Source of the DNA: Spiroplasma endosymbiont of Amphimallon solstitiale
GTDB lineage: Bacteria; Bacillota_I; Bacilli_A; Mycoplasmatales; VBWQ01
Assembly: GCF_964030965.1 (NCBI RefSeq)
Contig: NZ_OZ034999.1
Coordinates: 620,001 to 684,000 of the forward strand
DNA length: 64,000 nucleotides
Direction of reading: 5' to 3'
This document shows, piece by piece, positions 22,881 to 32,618 of this stretch. Within the stretch, counting starts at the first letter, position 1; the number at the start of each line of letters is the position of its first letter. Below the pieces are notes generated by a model. The model was not told the DNA's origin, did not search any database, and worked only from the letters and a program-made list of their open reading frames with translations. Made by a program: the position numbers and the translations under genes.

Positions 22881-24182
22881 TTAAGCTAAAATTAATGTTG
22901 GATTTTCTAATAACTCTTTAAGTCGAGAAAGGAAATAACCAGCAGGTGCACCATCAATAACACGATGATCAATTGAAAGTGATAATGGAAAGAACTTATG
23001 TTCAACAATTTTACCATCAGCAATAATTAGTTTTTTTTGCATCATCCCTAGACCCAAAATTGCTACTTCTGGATAATTAATAACTGGTGTTCCCATTTCA
23101 ATTCCTGCTGAACCAAAATTAGTAATAGTAAATGATCCACCTTGCATTTCATCACCTTTTAATAGCCCCTTACGAGCTTTATCACCTAATGAATTAACTT
23201 GTCTTGCTATTTCAAATAATGAAAGTTGATCAGCATTTTTAATAACAGGAACTACTAAACCCTTTTCAGTATCAGCTGCCATACCAATGTTATAATATTT
23301 TTTAACAAGAATTTCATTATTAGCCATGTTCAAAGTTGAATTAAGTAATTTAAATCGTTCTTCTTTTAACGCTTTAGCAACAGCCTTTACAAAGAATGGC
23401 ATAAATGTTAATTTAGCACTACCATCTGGATCTTTTTCCGCTGGTTCTTTTAAAGTTGCACGTAATTGTACTAAGTTTTCAGCATCAATATTAATCATTA
23501 AACTAACATGTGGTGCTGTATAAACTGATAATGACATTTGATTAGCAACAGCCTTACGAATTCCTGATAATGGTAAATGTTCAACATTACCAAAACTTTC
23601 GATTTTAGTAACATTAATACCTTGTGAACTAATAGTTGTAGCAGAAACTGAAGATATTGAATTAATAGGTGTTGTTGATGCAGTAGCACTAGTTGTTGTA
23701 CCACCATTCTTGGCATTTAATAAATCATCTTTTAAAATTCTACCACGAGGACCAGTTCCTTTAATTGTTCCCATATCAACACCTAAGTCACGAGCCATTC
23801 TACGTGCTAATGGCGTTGCTAATACTTTACCCGTTTGTTGAATAGATTGTACATTTTGTTTTGGTAATTCAACTGGTGATACTGTAGATGTACTAGCAAC
23901 TGATTCAGATTTTGGTGAAGAATTTGTTGATGAAGGACTTTTATTATCACTAATCGTTCCACCAAACTCAACAATAACAGCACCTGACTTAATACTATCT
24001 CCTTCTTTAACAAGAATCTTAGAAACTTTACCATCTGCTTCGGCTTTAATACTATCTGAAGCTTTATCTGCTTCAATATCAACAACATTATCACCTTTTT
24101 TTACATTATCTCCAACTTTAACATGAATTTGAGTTACAGTAACTTCATCGATTCCATCCATATCTTTAAACTTCAATTCCAT
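22881..24182 (-). CDS. pdhC: Dihydrolipoamide acetyltransferase, PDH E2 (433 aa)
   Basis: The core of the pyruvate dehydrogenase complex. It has one lipoyl domain (1-76) with the lipoyl lysine K40 in EADKAS, a Ser/Thr-rich linker, the peripheral-subunit-binding domain (ATPLARRMARDLGVD...GTGPRGRI, ~120-155), a second linker, and the catalytic domain ending in LSIDHRVIDGAPAGYFL with the HxxxDG motif. Ribosome site AAAGGAAAG. Lipoylation depends on LplA. Confidence 0.96.
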   Translation of the reverse strand: MELKFKDMDGIDEVTVTQIHVKVGDNVKKGDNVVDIEADKASDSIKAEADGKVSKILVKEGDSIKSGAVIVEFGGTISDNKSPSSTNSSPKSESVASTSTVSPVELPKQNVQSIQQTGKVLATPLARRMARDLGVDMGTIKGTGPRGRILKDDLLNAKNGGTTTSATASTTPINSISSVSATTISSQGINVTKIESFGNVEHLPLSGIRKAVANQMSLSVYTAPHVSLMINIDAENLVQLRATLKEPAEKDPDGSAKLTFMPFFVKAVAKALKEERFKLLNSTLNMANNEILVKKYYNIGMAADTEKGLVVPVIKNADQLSLFEIARQVNSLGDKARKGLLKGDEMQGGSFTITNFGSAGIEMGTPVINYPEVAILGLGMMQKKLIIADGKIVEHKFFPLSLSIDHRVIDGAPAGYFLSRLKELLENPTLILA

Positions 24183-24212
24183 CTTTTCACTTTCCTTTCT
24201 TTAAACAACTAA

Positions 24213-25253
24213 CTAAACTGGATAATTCATCATTAGTTTAACTTTTTCCATAATTTTATCTGGACTAATTATAAATCATTTTTCACCTTTAGACAGTGGA
24301 ACAGTAATATCATAACCTGTTAATCTTGTTGGAGGACATTCTAAATATTCAAAACACTTTTCATTAACAACGGTAATAATTTCTGAGGCAACTGAAAATG
24401 AACGAACCGCTTCTGAAACAACTAATAATCTTCCTGTTTTTTTAACAGAATTAACAACTGTTTCTTCATCTCATGGTTGTAATGTTTGTAAATCAATTAA
24501 TTCAATTTTAAAATTTTCTTTTTCTTCTAAAATTTTAACAGCAGCTTCACAATCATAAACTTTTGAACCATAAGTTACAATCGTTAAATCAGGTTTTTCT
24601 TCAGCCTTATATTCTTTAAGAACTTTAGCTTTACCAAGAACAGCCACTTCATAAGCATCACTAACTTCTTCTCTAACATCATATGTATAATTATTGCTAG
24701 TATAACTATTGAAATAAGTTCCTAAACATTCTAAAACAATAACAGGATCTGGACTTTCAATTGCTGCCAATAATAATTTTTTAGTATCATTAGGTTTTGA
24801 AGTCATAACTACTTTTAAACCTGGAATATGACAAAATAAAGCTTCAATTGCTTCTGAATGATGCTCCAAAGCACCATTATTACCATTATTTCAATCATAT
24901 GAAGGCATACGTACTACCATTGGACAAGTGAATCTACCACGAGAACGATTTCTCATTCGTGCAGCATGACATAACAATTGTTGAAAAGCAGGGAAAGCAA
25001 ATCCTGAAAATTGCATTTCAATAATTGGATTTAAACCATTAATTGCCATTCCAACAGCACTACCAGCAATAACTGCTTCAGCAATTGGTGCATCAAAACA
25101 ACGATTAACGCCAAATTTTGCTTGTAAACCTTTAGTTGCTCGAAAAACACCACCAACATTACCGGCATCTTCACCATAAACAACAACATTAGGATTTTTT
25201 TTCATTGCTAATTCTAAGGCTAAAGTAATAGCTTGCACATTATTTCTTTTCAT
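24213..25253 (-). CDS. pdhB: Pyruvate dehydrogenase E1 beta subunit (346 aa)
   Basis: Forms the heterotetramer with E1 alpha. Family blocks: VVVYGEDAGNVGGVF, CFDAPIAEAVIAGSAVGMA, and FSGFAFPAFQQLLCHAARMRNR. One segment after RMPSYD contains TGA tryptophan, which splits the frame under the standard code. It starts 2 bp after the pdhA stop. Length is normal. Confidence 0.96.
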
Positions 25254-25255
25254 AA

Positions 25256-26413
25256 TTATTTTTTCTCTCCTTCATTGAAGAAAGCTTTTGCTTCTGCTTT
25301 TTGTTCTATTAATTGTGGTGTTAATTTTTCATATGTATAATCAAATATTTCATCAATTGAAACATTTTCATTTTTTAATGCTCAAGTAATTGCATCATTA
25401 ACCTTTTTAGTAATTTGTTTATCTAATTCTGCTTGTTTGTTGTCATCTCAAAGCTTAATTGATTTTAAATATTCTCTAATACGATCAATTGGATCTTTTT
25501 TTAATCATTCTTGTTCAATTTTATAATCTTCAGCAGAAAAATAATCTTTTTTAATATCAAAAGCAGAATGCGCATTTTGACGATAAGTAACAGCTTCAAT
25601 TAATGAAGGACCATTACCTTTTTTTGCTCTTTCAATTGCTTCTTGTGTAGCATAATAAACAGCAAAAAAATCATTACCATCAACACGAATATTAGGTACG
25701 CCAAATGCTATTCCTTTTTGTGCAAAAGTTGGACTCATTGTTGCTTTAGCAGTTGGTGTATCTAATGATCACTGATTATTTTCAACAAAGAAAACAACAG
25801 CTAATTTATGGATAGCAGCAAAATTAATTGCTTCAGAAAACTCACCTTCAGAAGTACCACCATCACCAATCGTAGTAATAACAATTCCTTTATCTTTTTT
25901 ATATTTTTCAGCAAAAGCAATACCTGTTGCATGTGAATATTGAGTAGCAATTGGAATATTAACTGGTAAAATATTAACACCTTTCGGCATTTGACTTCCC
26001 ATTTCATTTCCTAATCAATATTGAATTACTTTTTCAACTGGATATCCAGCAGTAATTCATGCTGCATTATTACGATAGGCTGGTACTAATCAATCAATAC
26101 CTGGTCGTAAGCAACTAGCATAAGCAACTTCAATACCTTCTTGACCTTTTGAAGATAAAAAGTTAATAACTTTTCCGATTACTTTTGGAATTCCATTTAC
26201 TAATTTAACTTGTCCTTTTTCATCTTTTTCATAGTTTAATTCCATTTGCATTTGTTCTTGTATTCGTGAAAAACACATGTTTTCATATGCTTTTAATAAA
26301 ACCTTACTATCAAATTTTTTTAAATAATCAACAAAATTAGGATTAATTACTCCTTTTTCATTTAATATTTGAAAAATTTCTTTTTGTGGATTATCAAATT
26401 TCTCAACTCACAT
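25256..26413 (-). CDS. pdhA: Pyruvate dehydrogenase E1 alpha subunit (385 aa)
   Basis: Decarboxylates pyruvate with thiamine diphosphate. The ThDP motif (GDGGTSEGEF...VVFFVENNQW) and the phosphorylation-loop-like region (TYRQNAHSAFD) are clear. The second codon is TGA (Met-Trp), as in other tryptophans here. GGAGGAAAAT supports the start at 26413. First gene of the pdhABCD operon. Confidence 0.96.
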
Positions 26414-26776
26414 TTAAATTTTCCTCCTAAATATTTTAGCTAATTGCAGTTACACTTTTAATTATACTAATTTTTAAAATAATGAATGAACATACCTTTT
26501 CATTATACTACTAATAATTGTTGGTTCAAGATAATTTGTACTAAAATATTAATTTATCTCCGGTTTTATTAATATCCTAATTTTTTTATTTCCTATTATC
26601 ATGTAAAAATGAAAAATATATTCTAACAATAAACAAAACAGAAAAAATAATTCAAATCATAATATCATTGTTTATTTATTTTTTACAACATAAAGTCCTA
26701 ATAAAATTAGGACTTTATAATAAAATTTATAATCATAAAACATTATCAAGATAATAAATATACAATAAAAATATTT
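26414..26776. other. pdhA upstream region
   Basis: Contains ATTATA at 26461-26466, a minus-strand TATAAT likely to be the pdhA -10 box, and the msrB terminator at 26691-26717. Between them (26580-26640) is a stretch resembling the 3' end of the ABC permease gene at 31761, probably a remnant. Confidence 0.5.
26691..26717 (-). terminator. Hairpin after msrB
   Basis: Perfect stem TAAAGTCCTAAT / ATTAGGACTTTA with a 3-base loop, 60 bp past the msrB stop. The T run that follows on the minus strand is poor. Confidence 0.6.
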
Positions 26777-27217
26777 TTATTTAATGTAAGATAAATATTC
26801 TTCATATCCTTCTGTAATCATTTCTGATAATGGAATAAAACGTAAAGCTGCTGAATTAATACAATAGCGTAAACCGCCTTCTTTTTGTGGACCATCCTTA
26901 AAAACATGTCCTAAATGAATATCAGTTTTTTTAGAACGTACTTCAGTACGCTGCAACATTAGGTTAGTATTATCTTCCTTTTTAAGGATAACTATTTCAC
27001 TAATTGGTCTTGTAAAACTTGGTCAGCCATGACCAAAATTACATTTATCTGATGATGCAAATAATGGTTCACCTGATAAAATATCGACATAAATTCCCTT
27101 TTCCTTATTATCTCAATATTTATTTTTAAAAGGAAGTTCCGTTACTGAATTTATAATAACTTCATATTGTAAAGTAGTTAACTCATTAATAGTTTTAATT
27201 TTTCATTTTTGTTTCAT
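26777..27217 (-). CDS. msrB: Peptide methionine-R-sulfoxide reductase MsrB (146 aa)
   Basis: Reduces methionine-R-sulfoxide in proteins. It has FGHGWPSFTRPI, HLGHVF and the C-terminal RYCINSAALRFIP block with the catalytic Cys. The zinc-binding CxxC pairs of many MsrB proteins are not obvious. Start at 27217 is supported by AAAAGG. It belongs to the gcvH-like/lplA/OYE transcription unit, but a 163-bp element now lies 18 bp upstream of its start and may cut it from its promoter or supply a new one. Confidence 0.92.
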
Positions 27218-27235
27218 ATTTTTATTACCTTTTTC

Positions 27236-27398
27236 TTTTAATTATGTAGAAAAGTATGGATGACCAAAAATTATTCATCAATTTACACTTAAAATATTAT
27301 TTTTAATTAAAAATTTGTTAAAAGTAACATTATTTAGTGTAAAAATTCTCTAAAAATAACACTTTATCATGTATCATTACTTTTCTACAAAATTAAAG
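27236..27398 (+). mobile_element. 163-bp MITE-like element, copy G
   Basis: Flanked by CCTTTTTC (27228-27235, 27399-27406). The only copy outside a gene, between the OYE pseudogene and msrB, antisense to both. Confidence 0.92.
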
Positions 27399-27417
27399 CC
27401 TTTTTCTAAACAAAATA

Positions 27418-28611
27418 TTAATTTTTAGTTGAATAATTATTTTCTAACTTTCTTAACTCATCCCTAGTATCTTTAGGTAAACTTTCACCATAATCCATAA
27501 GTTTAACCATTTCCTTAAAAGCAGCTTTAGGAATAGCTAATTTTTCAATATCTTTTTCAGTAATATGTAAATTAATTTTATCAATTTGCATAGTTTTTAT
27601 TTTTCTAACAAAATCAGGTTCGGCTACAAAAACAGAAGATAATCCTATCATATCCCCATATTCTAAGGCTTCTAAACTTTATCAGGACTATTTATACCGC
27701 CACTCACAATAACAGGAATACGTTGATTAATGTGTTGATAAACAACTTTATTCACTAATTGATTAAAATATTTCCCCTGAGATTGAACTTTATATTTATA
27801 TATTTCTTCCCCAACTAGCTAGTGCTAAATAATCAATTTTAATGTTTATTAATACTTGATCCATGAATTGTAAAAAATCTTCAATTGGATAACCTATTTC
27901 TTGACCTCTAGTTTCTTCAGCTGTAGCTCGATATCCTAAAATAAAATTTTCAGTAGCATGCTTATCAATTGTTTCTCTTACTGCTTGTAAAATTTCTAAT
28001 CCCAAACGTGAACGATTTTCTAAATTTTGATTACCATAAATGTCATTTCTTTGATTACTAATTACTGAAAAAAAAGCTTGAATTAAAAGTTTTTGTGCTG
28101 AAGAAATTTCGACACCATCAAAACCAGCTTCAATAGCCCTTAAGGTAGCTTTTTGATAATCTTTAATTAATTCTTTGATTTGCTTAATACTCAGTTCTTG
28201 AACTTCATGTGGAAAAGGATACATAAAAGATTGCTTAGAAGGTCCAACTACATAACCTAAACGATTTAAACTAATTATAGAAAAACGACCTAAATGTGCT
28301 AATTGTAAAATAGCTTTTGCACCTTTTGATTTCATAGCATTAGCAACTTGTTTTAATGAATCAATATGTTCATCATTAGCAGCAGAAAAACCAAATTCAA
28401 AAATTTGTCCCTCTAAATTAATATAAGCAGCACTAGATATCGCTAAGTATGCACTATGAGCTCTTTTAAGAGCATAATCAATATCTTCTTTACTAACAAA
28501 ACCATCATAACTAGAAACATTTAAGGTAATTGGTGAAAGCACAAACCGATTATCAAAAACAAAATTTTTAATTTTGATTGGTGAAAATAACTTAGAATAT
28601 TTTTTATTCAT
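27418..28611 (-). pseudogene. Old-yellow-enzyme NADH:flavin oxidoreductase, frameshifted
   Basis: FMN-dependent OYE/NamA-family reductase. The N-terminal LFSPIKIKNFVFDNRFVLSP, ILQLAHLGR, GFDGVEISSA and NRSRLGLEI blocks are typical. The frame breaks near 27790 after YLALASWGRNI, resumes as YKYKVQSQGKYFNQLVN...VIVSGGINSPDKV, and breaks again near 27675 before EALEYGDMIGLSSVFVAEPDF. Two frameshifts make it a pseudogene. OYE genes accompany gcvH-like and lplA genes in several mollicutes. Confidence 0.85.
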
Positions 28612-28774
28612 GTTAACTCAAAATTAATTCTAAAAATTGGTCATTATCTATTTTCTTTAAAAAATATGAAGAAATATCCAATTCTTGTAATTTTATTTTT
28701 AAATCTTGTTTAATCATTTTAGTACCTTCAAGACCTTTCTCAAAAATAGTTAAATCTTTTGTAGCAAAAAAATC

Positions 28775-28937
28775 CTTTAATTTTGTAGAAAAGTAATGAT
28801 ACATGATAAAGTGTTATTTTTAGAGAATTTTTACACTAAATAATGTTACTTTTAACAAATTTTTAATTAAAAATAATATTTTAAGTGTAAATTAATGAAT
28901 AATTTTTGGTCATCCATACTTTTCTACATAATTAAAA
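28775..28937 (-). mobile_element. 163-bp MITE-like element, copy H
   Basis: The left duplication is AAAAAATC (28767-28774); on the right, two A residues appear lost from the poly-A stretch. Sense with the lplA pseudogene. Confidence 0.88.
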
Positions 28938-29534
28938 AAAATCACCACTAATTTTGCAACTTTTAATTTTACCATTATCAATTATTAATGAAATATTCAT
29001 TGTTCCAATTTCTAAATGTGCTTCACGATTATATTGATAGCGGGGACTTAAACTATAAACCCATTCTCAATTCTTATACTTTTGATCAACTAACTTGTCA
29101 ATTTCTAGGCATTGGTCATTTGATAAAACGTATCGTTCAACATCTGCTATTTTTTCTACATTCATCAATCGTTTAATAATTTCATCTTTAAACTCAAAAA
29201 TAGTTAATTTTTTGAATTGTTCATTAAGGTGATTTTTTAATTTATCTACTCTTTGATTAATTGATTTAATTCCTTTTGATTCAATTTTTTTACGACTTGG
29301 TTTAAGTGCCAAGATCATAGCATCCAAATCAATATCATAAAGTAATGAATAACCACCATAAATAATATTATCTTCTTTTAACATAGCTGCTCCAGAAACT
29401 TTTTTACCATTAATTGTCAAATCATTTTTTCCACTTTGCATGATATTTTTAATTCCCATATCTTTAAGCACTTTTATAATTGGCTTATAGAATTCTTGGT
29501 AATTAGCATAAATCGAATTAGTATTAGAATTTAA

Positions 29535-29697
29535 CTTTAATTTTGTAGAAAAGTAATGATACATGATAAAGTGTTATTTTTAGAGAATTTTTACACTAAA
29601 TAATGTTACTTTTAACAAATTTTTAATTAAAAATAATATTTTAAGTGTAAATTGATGAATAATTTTTGGTCATCCATACTTTTCTACATAATTAAAA
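29535..29697 (-). mobile_element. 163-bp MITE-like element, copy I
   Basis: Flanked by GAATTTAA (29527-29534, 29698-29705). Sense with the lplA pseudogene. Confidence 0.92.
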
Positions 29698-30027
29698 GAA
29701 TTTAATGGAATTAAAAAACAAAAATTTACTGAATTTGAATCAATAAAAATAGCTCCTCCTCCAGTATAACGACGCACAACTGGAATATTATTTTTATCCA
29801 AATATTCTTTATTAACTTCAACCTCTGGATTTTGAAAATATCCCAATTGAATATGAGGATCACAAATAAAAGGAAATATTATCGTTTTGTTTTTTACTTT
29901 TAAATTATGTAGTGCTCATACTTGAATCGCTAAAGCATAAGCTCCATCTTTGATATATTTACCATTTCTTATAGGTTCAATTAAAATCATAATATTCCTC
30001 CAATTTTATTAAGTTTGTAAATCAATT

Positions 30028-30363
30028 TTAATTATCTTCAAGTTCTAAAAATTCTTTTTCAACTACATCTGTTAATTTCAAAATTCAATTATCTTTAGAC
30101 TTTTTTGAATTGAAAAGAGTTGGATTTTCAATTGCTCTTTGATTATATTCCAAAACCTTTCCTGTTAGTGGACTGCGCGCATGCAAAATAGCTTTTGAAG
30201 CCTCTACTGTTAATACTAAATCATTTTTATTAACTACATCATTTTCTGTATTATATTTAACATAACACGCCATACCCATATCATCTTGTAATTTGGGTGT
30301 AGGACTAATTATGTATATATTATCTCTTTTTTCTATTATTAAACAATTTGCATTTTTTTTCAT
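30028..30363 (-). CDS. GcvH-like lipoyl carrier protein (111 aa)
   Basis: A stand-alone lipoyl domain of the GcvH-like (GcvH-L) type. The lipoylated Lys is predicted at K57 in TVEASKAILHARSPLTGKV. No other glycine-cleavage genes are in the window, so a role in glycine cleavage is unlikely. In other Gram-positives GcvH-L pairs with a dedicated LplA and redox or ADP-ribosylation enzymes. It is the first gene of the group with lplA, OYE and msrB; a TGA tryptophan lies near the C-terminus (KDNWILKL). Confidence 0.85.
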
Positions 30364-30437
30364 TTTTTACCCCCTAAAATAAAATAAGAAATGTTCAATG
30401 AATAAATTAAGACTATAGTAACTTTTCTTAACTCTAT

Positions 30438-31502
30438 CTAATTATTATTCATTTCATATTTATTGATAAAATTTTTTATCTCATTAATATAAGTTTGATG
30501 AGCATTTGGCAAAGTTTCAACATGACCAATATTTTCTAAAAATAAATAATTATAATTTTTATTATTACCTTTAATTTGAAAATTATGAATAACATTAGCC
30601 ATGAAAAATGGGACAAAATCATCTTTTTTACCATGAATTAATAAGGTAGGAACTTTAAATCCTGTTTTTAGTTTTTTTAATAAATCATATTCTAAAATAT
30701 TTGTATTTGTAAATTTTTGATATCTTTTAGATATACCATTACTAATTAATCATCAAGGTTTTTTATAACGATATTGCATGACGTAACGAAATTGAACAAG
30801 TAGATTAGAGAATCCACAATCAGTAATTGCTCAATTAATTGAACTGATTGGTGCATAATTCAACAAATAATAATTAATTGTTGATGCGCCCATACTATTA
30901 CCAATTAAACCAATTGTTTCAACTTGATAATTAGTCTTTAATCAATTAATTAAACAATTAACATCTTGCGCACAAGTAAGACCGGTATCACTATATTGAC
31001 CATAAGTTTTACCATGAGCAACACTATCAAATGTTAAAATATTATATCCTTCTTGATAAAATCAAGACACTAACCTTAAAGCTAAATATTTATTTTCAGT
31101 TCAACCATGAAAGCCAATAACTCATTTCTTGCTTTTATTTTTTTGAATAACAGCTAAACAACTAATATCTTCATTATTATTATTTTTAATAACAAATTCT
31201 TGATAATTTTCTTTTTTTCAATCAATTGGATAACCATATTTATTAAGTTCTTTAATCTTACAATCATAATAATGATGATCAAAACTATTAATATCAACTA
31301 ATTGATCATCATTAATTTTAACATTTCCTTCTTTTTGATAAGTAAAACAAAATTTAAAAAATTGTTTTTGATATTTTTTTGAATAAAAATAAACAAAAGG
31401 AAATAATAAAATAACTAATAAAATTTTGCTAAAAGAATAACAAAATTTTTGATAACCATTCATTAAAATTTCGTCACTAACAGAATCATTTATTACCTTC
31501 AT
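30438..31502 (-). CDS. Membrane-anchored alpha/beta hydrolase (354 aa)
   Basis: Has one N-terminal membrane segment (FSKILLVILLFPFVYFY, ~24-40) and an alpha/beta-hydrolase fold: HGWTENKYLAL near the oxyanion site, FDSVAHGKT, the nucleophile elbow GNSMGAS, and a late IHGKKDDFVP with the acid and GHVE with the His. Family DUF-like serine hydrolases of this kind are common in spiroplasmas; the substrate is unknown. A paralog lies at 38699. Confidence 0.85.
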
Positions 31503-31760
31503 ATTTCCCAGTCTCTCCTATCTAACAAATTTGTATCAAATCCATATTTGATTAAAAAAATAACTAGTTTTATTTCTTATGTACCGTGTCCTTTTTTTGT
31601 TACAATCTAATTTTCCTTAAAAAATATTTTTTTCAAGATCTATTTTTAAATTTCATAATTTTTCTTTTTTTAATTATAAAAATAATATATTATTCAATAT
31701 TTAAATACACTTATTGTATTTTTAAAAATTAAAAAATAAGAATATATTTTTTTTAATTGC
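31503..31760. other. Intergenic, no gene seen
   Basis: 258 bp of AT-rich DNA between the hydrolase start and the end of the ABC-2 operon. It should hold the hydrolase promoter, which I cannot place. Confidence 0.4.
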
Positions 31761-32609
31761 TTATTTTCTAGTACCATGTAAAAAAGAAAAATATGATCCA
31801 ACAGCAAACAAACCAATAAATGTTAGGCAAGAAAATACTGGTTGATAAATATTGGTAAATGATAGTTTATAATCAACTGAAGGAACAATTTGAAAAAAAT
31901 TATAATAATTTTTATCACTTTGACTATAAAAAATAAAATTAATTCAAGTTATATATTTTTGTGGTACAAAATATCCAATAATAATGGTTGGTGTTGAAAT
32001 TGTATATGTCATATCAATAAAAAAGTCACCAAATAAAATAGAAGTTAAAAAAATAATTATATTAATTGTTTGAATTATATAAGGATTTTTTATAGAACCA
32101 GAAATTAATAAAGCCAAGAAAAAAATAACAATAATATTTAGACTAATACTAAATATAAGACCAAATCATTGTGAAAAAGTTTTCATTGCTAATATTCATA
32201 CTGTCATGATATTAGTTCCTTGTAACTGATCAAGAAAAAATAAATATCCAAGTAATATAAATACTGTACAAAAAGAAATAACAAAAATAACAATTAATAA
32301 ACTTAAAATAAATGCAATCTTATTGATACCAAAATTGTGTAATTGTTTTAAAAAAACTGATTCGCGTCATTGACAAATAAGATGACCAATTAAAAAAATA
32401 TTAAATAATATTGGTAATAAAATATAACTAGAAACTATAATATAACGATTATATTTAATAATTGACTGTGATGTTAAAAAATAAACTAAACTAAGTAAAA
32501 TAACAGGCATTATTAAAAAGTAAATATAAGTTCTAAATGTTTTTAAAATCGTTTTAAACATATAACTTATACAATGACTAAAAATTACTATACTATTTTT
32601 ATTTTTCAT
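31761..32609 (-). CDS. ABC-2 type transporter membrane protein (282 aa)
   Basis: Six hydrophobic segments with short loops, the layout of ABC-2 type permeases. It contains the paired-family tract YFVPQKYITWINFI, resembling YLCPTKYFIWFNML in the neighbour permease at 35316, which shows they are homologous. Starts 9 bp after the ENGase stop. Substrate unknown. One TGA tryptophan near the start (QWRESVFL). Confidence 0.8.
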
Positions 32610-32618
32610 ATTTCACCT

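Larger units (their letters stand above)
28613..29990 (-). pseudogene. lplA: Second lipoate-protein ligase A, split by two MITEs
   Basis: It starts MILIEPIRNGKYIKDGAYALAIQ with GGAGGAAT upstream. The lipoate-binding motif [14 protein letters not shown] is present. The frame enters one element after CFLIPLNS (29535-29697) and another after KISGDFF (28775-28937). The pieces KNDLTINGKKVSGAAMLKED and the C-terminal LplA accessory domain (...LGTK-like EIGTMNISLIIDNGKIKSCKISGD) follow in phase. It lies directly after the gcvH-like gene, matching the LplA2 paralogs dedicated to GcvH-like carriers. The intact lplA is at 37699. Confidence 0.88.

Noticed and set aside
24891-25253. Apparent split of pdhB, pdhA, trmD and others into several genes
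   Set aside because: The splits are TGA codons at tryptophan positions; code 4 gives whole proteins.
30028-30363. GcvH as part of a glycine cleavage system
   Set aside because: No gcvP or gcvT in the window, and its neighbours are lplA, OYE and msrB, which fit the GcvH-like type.
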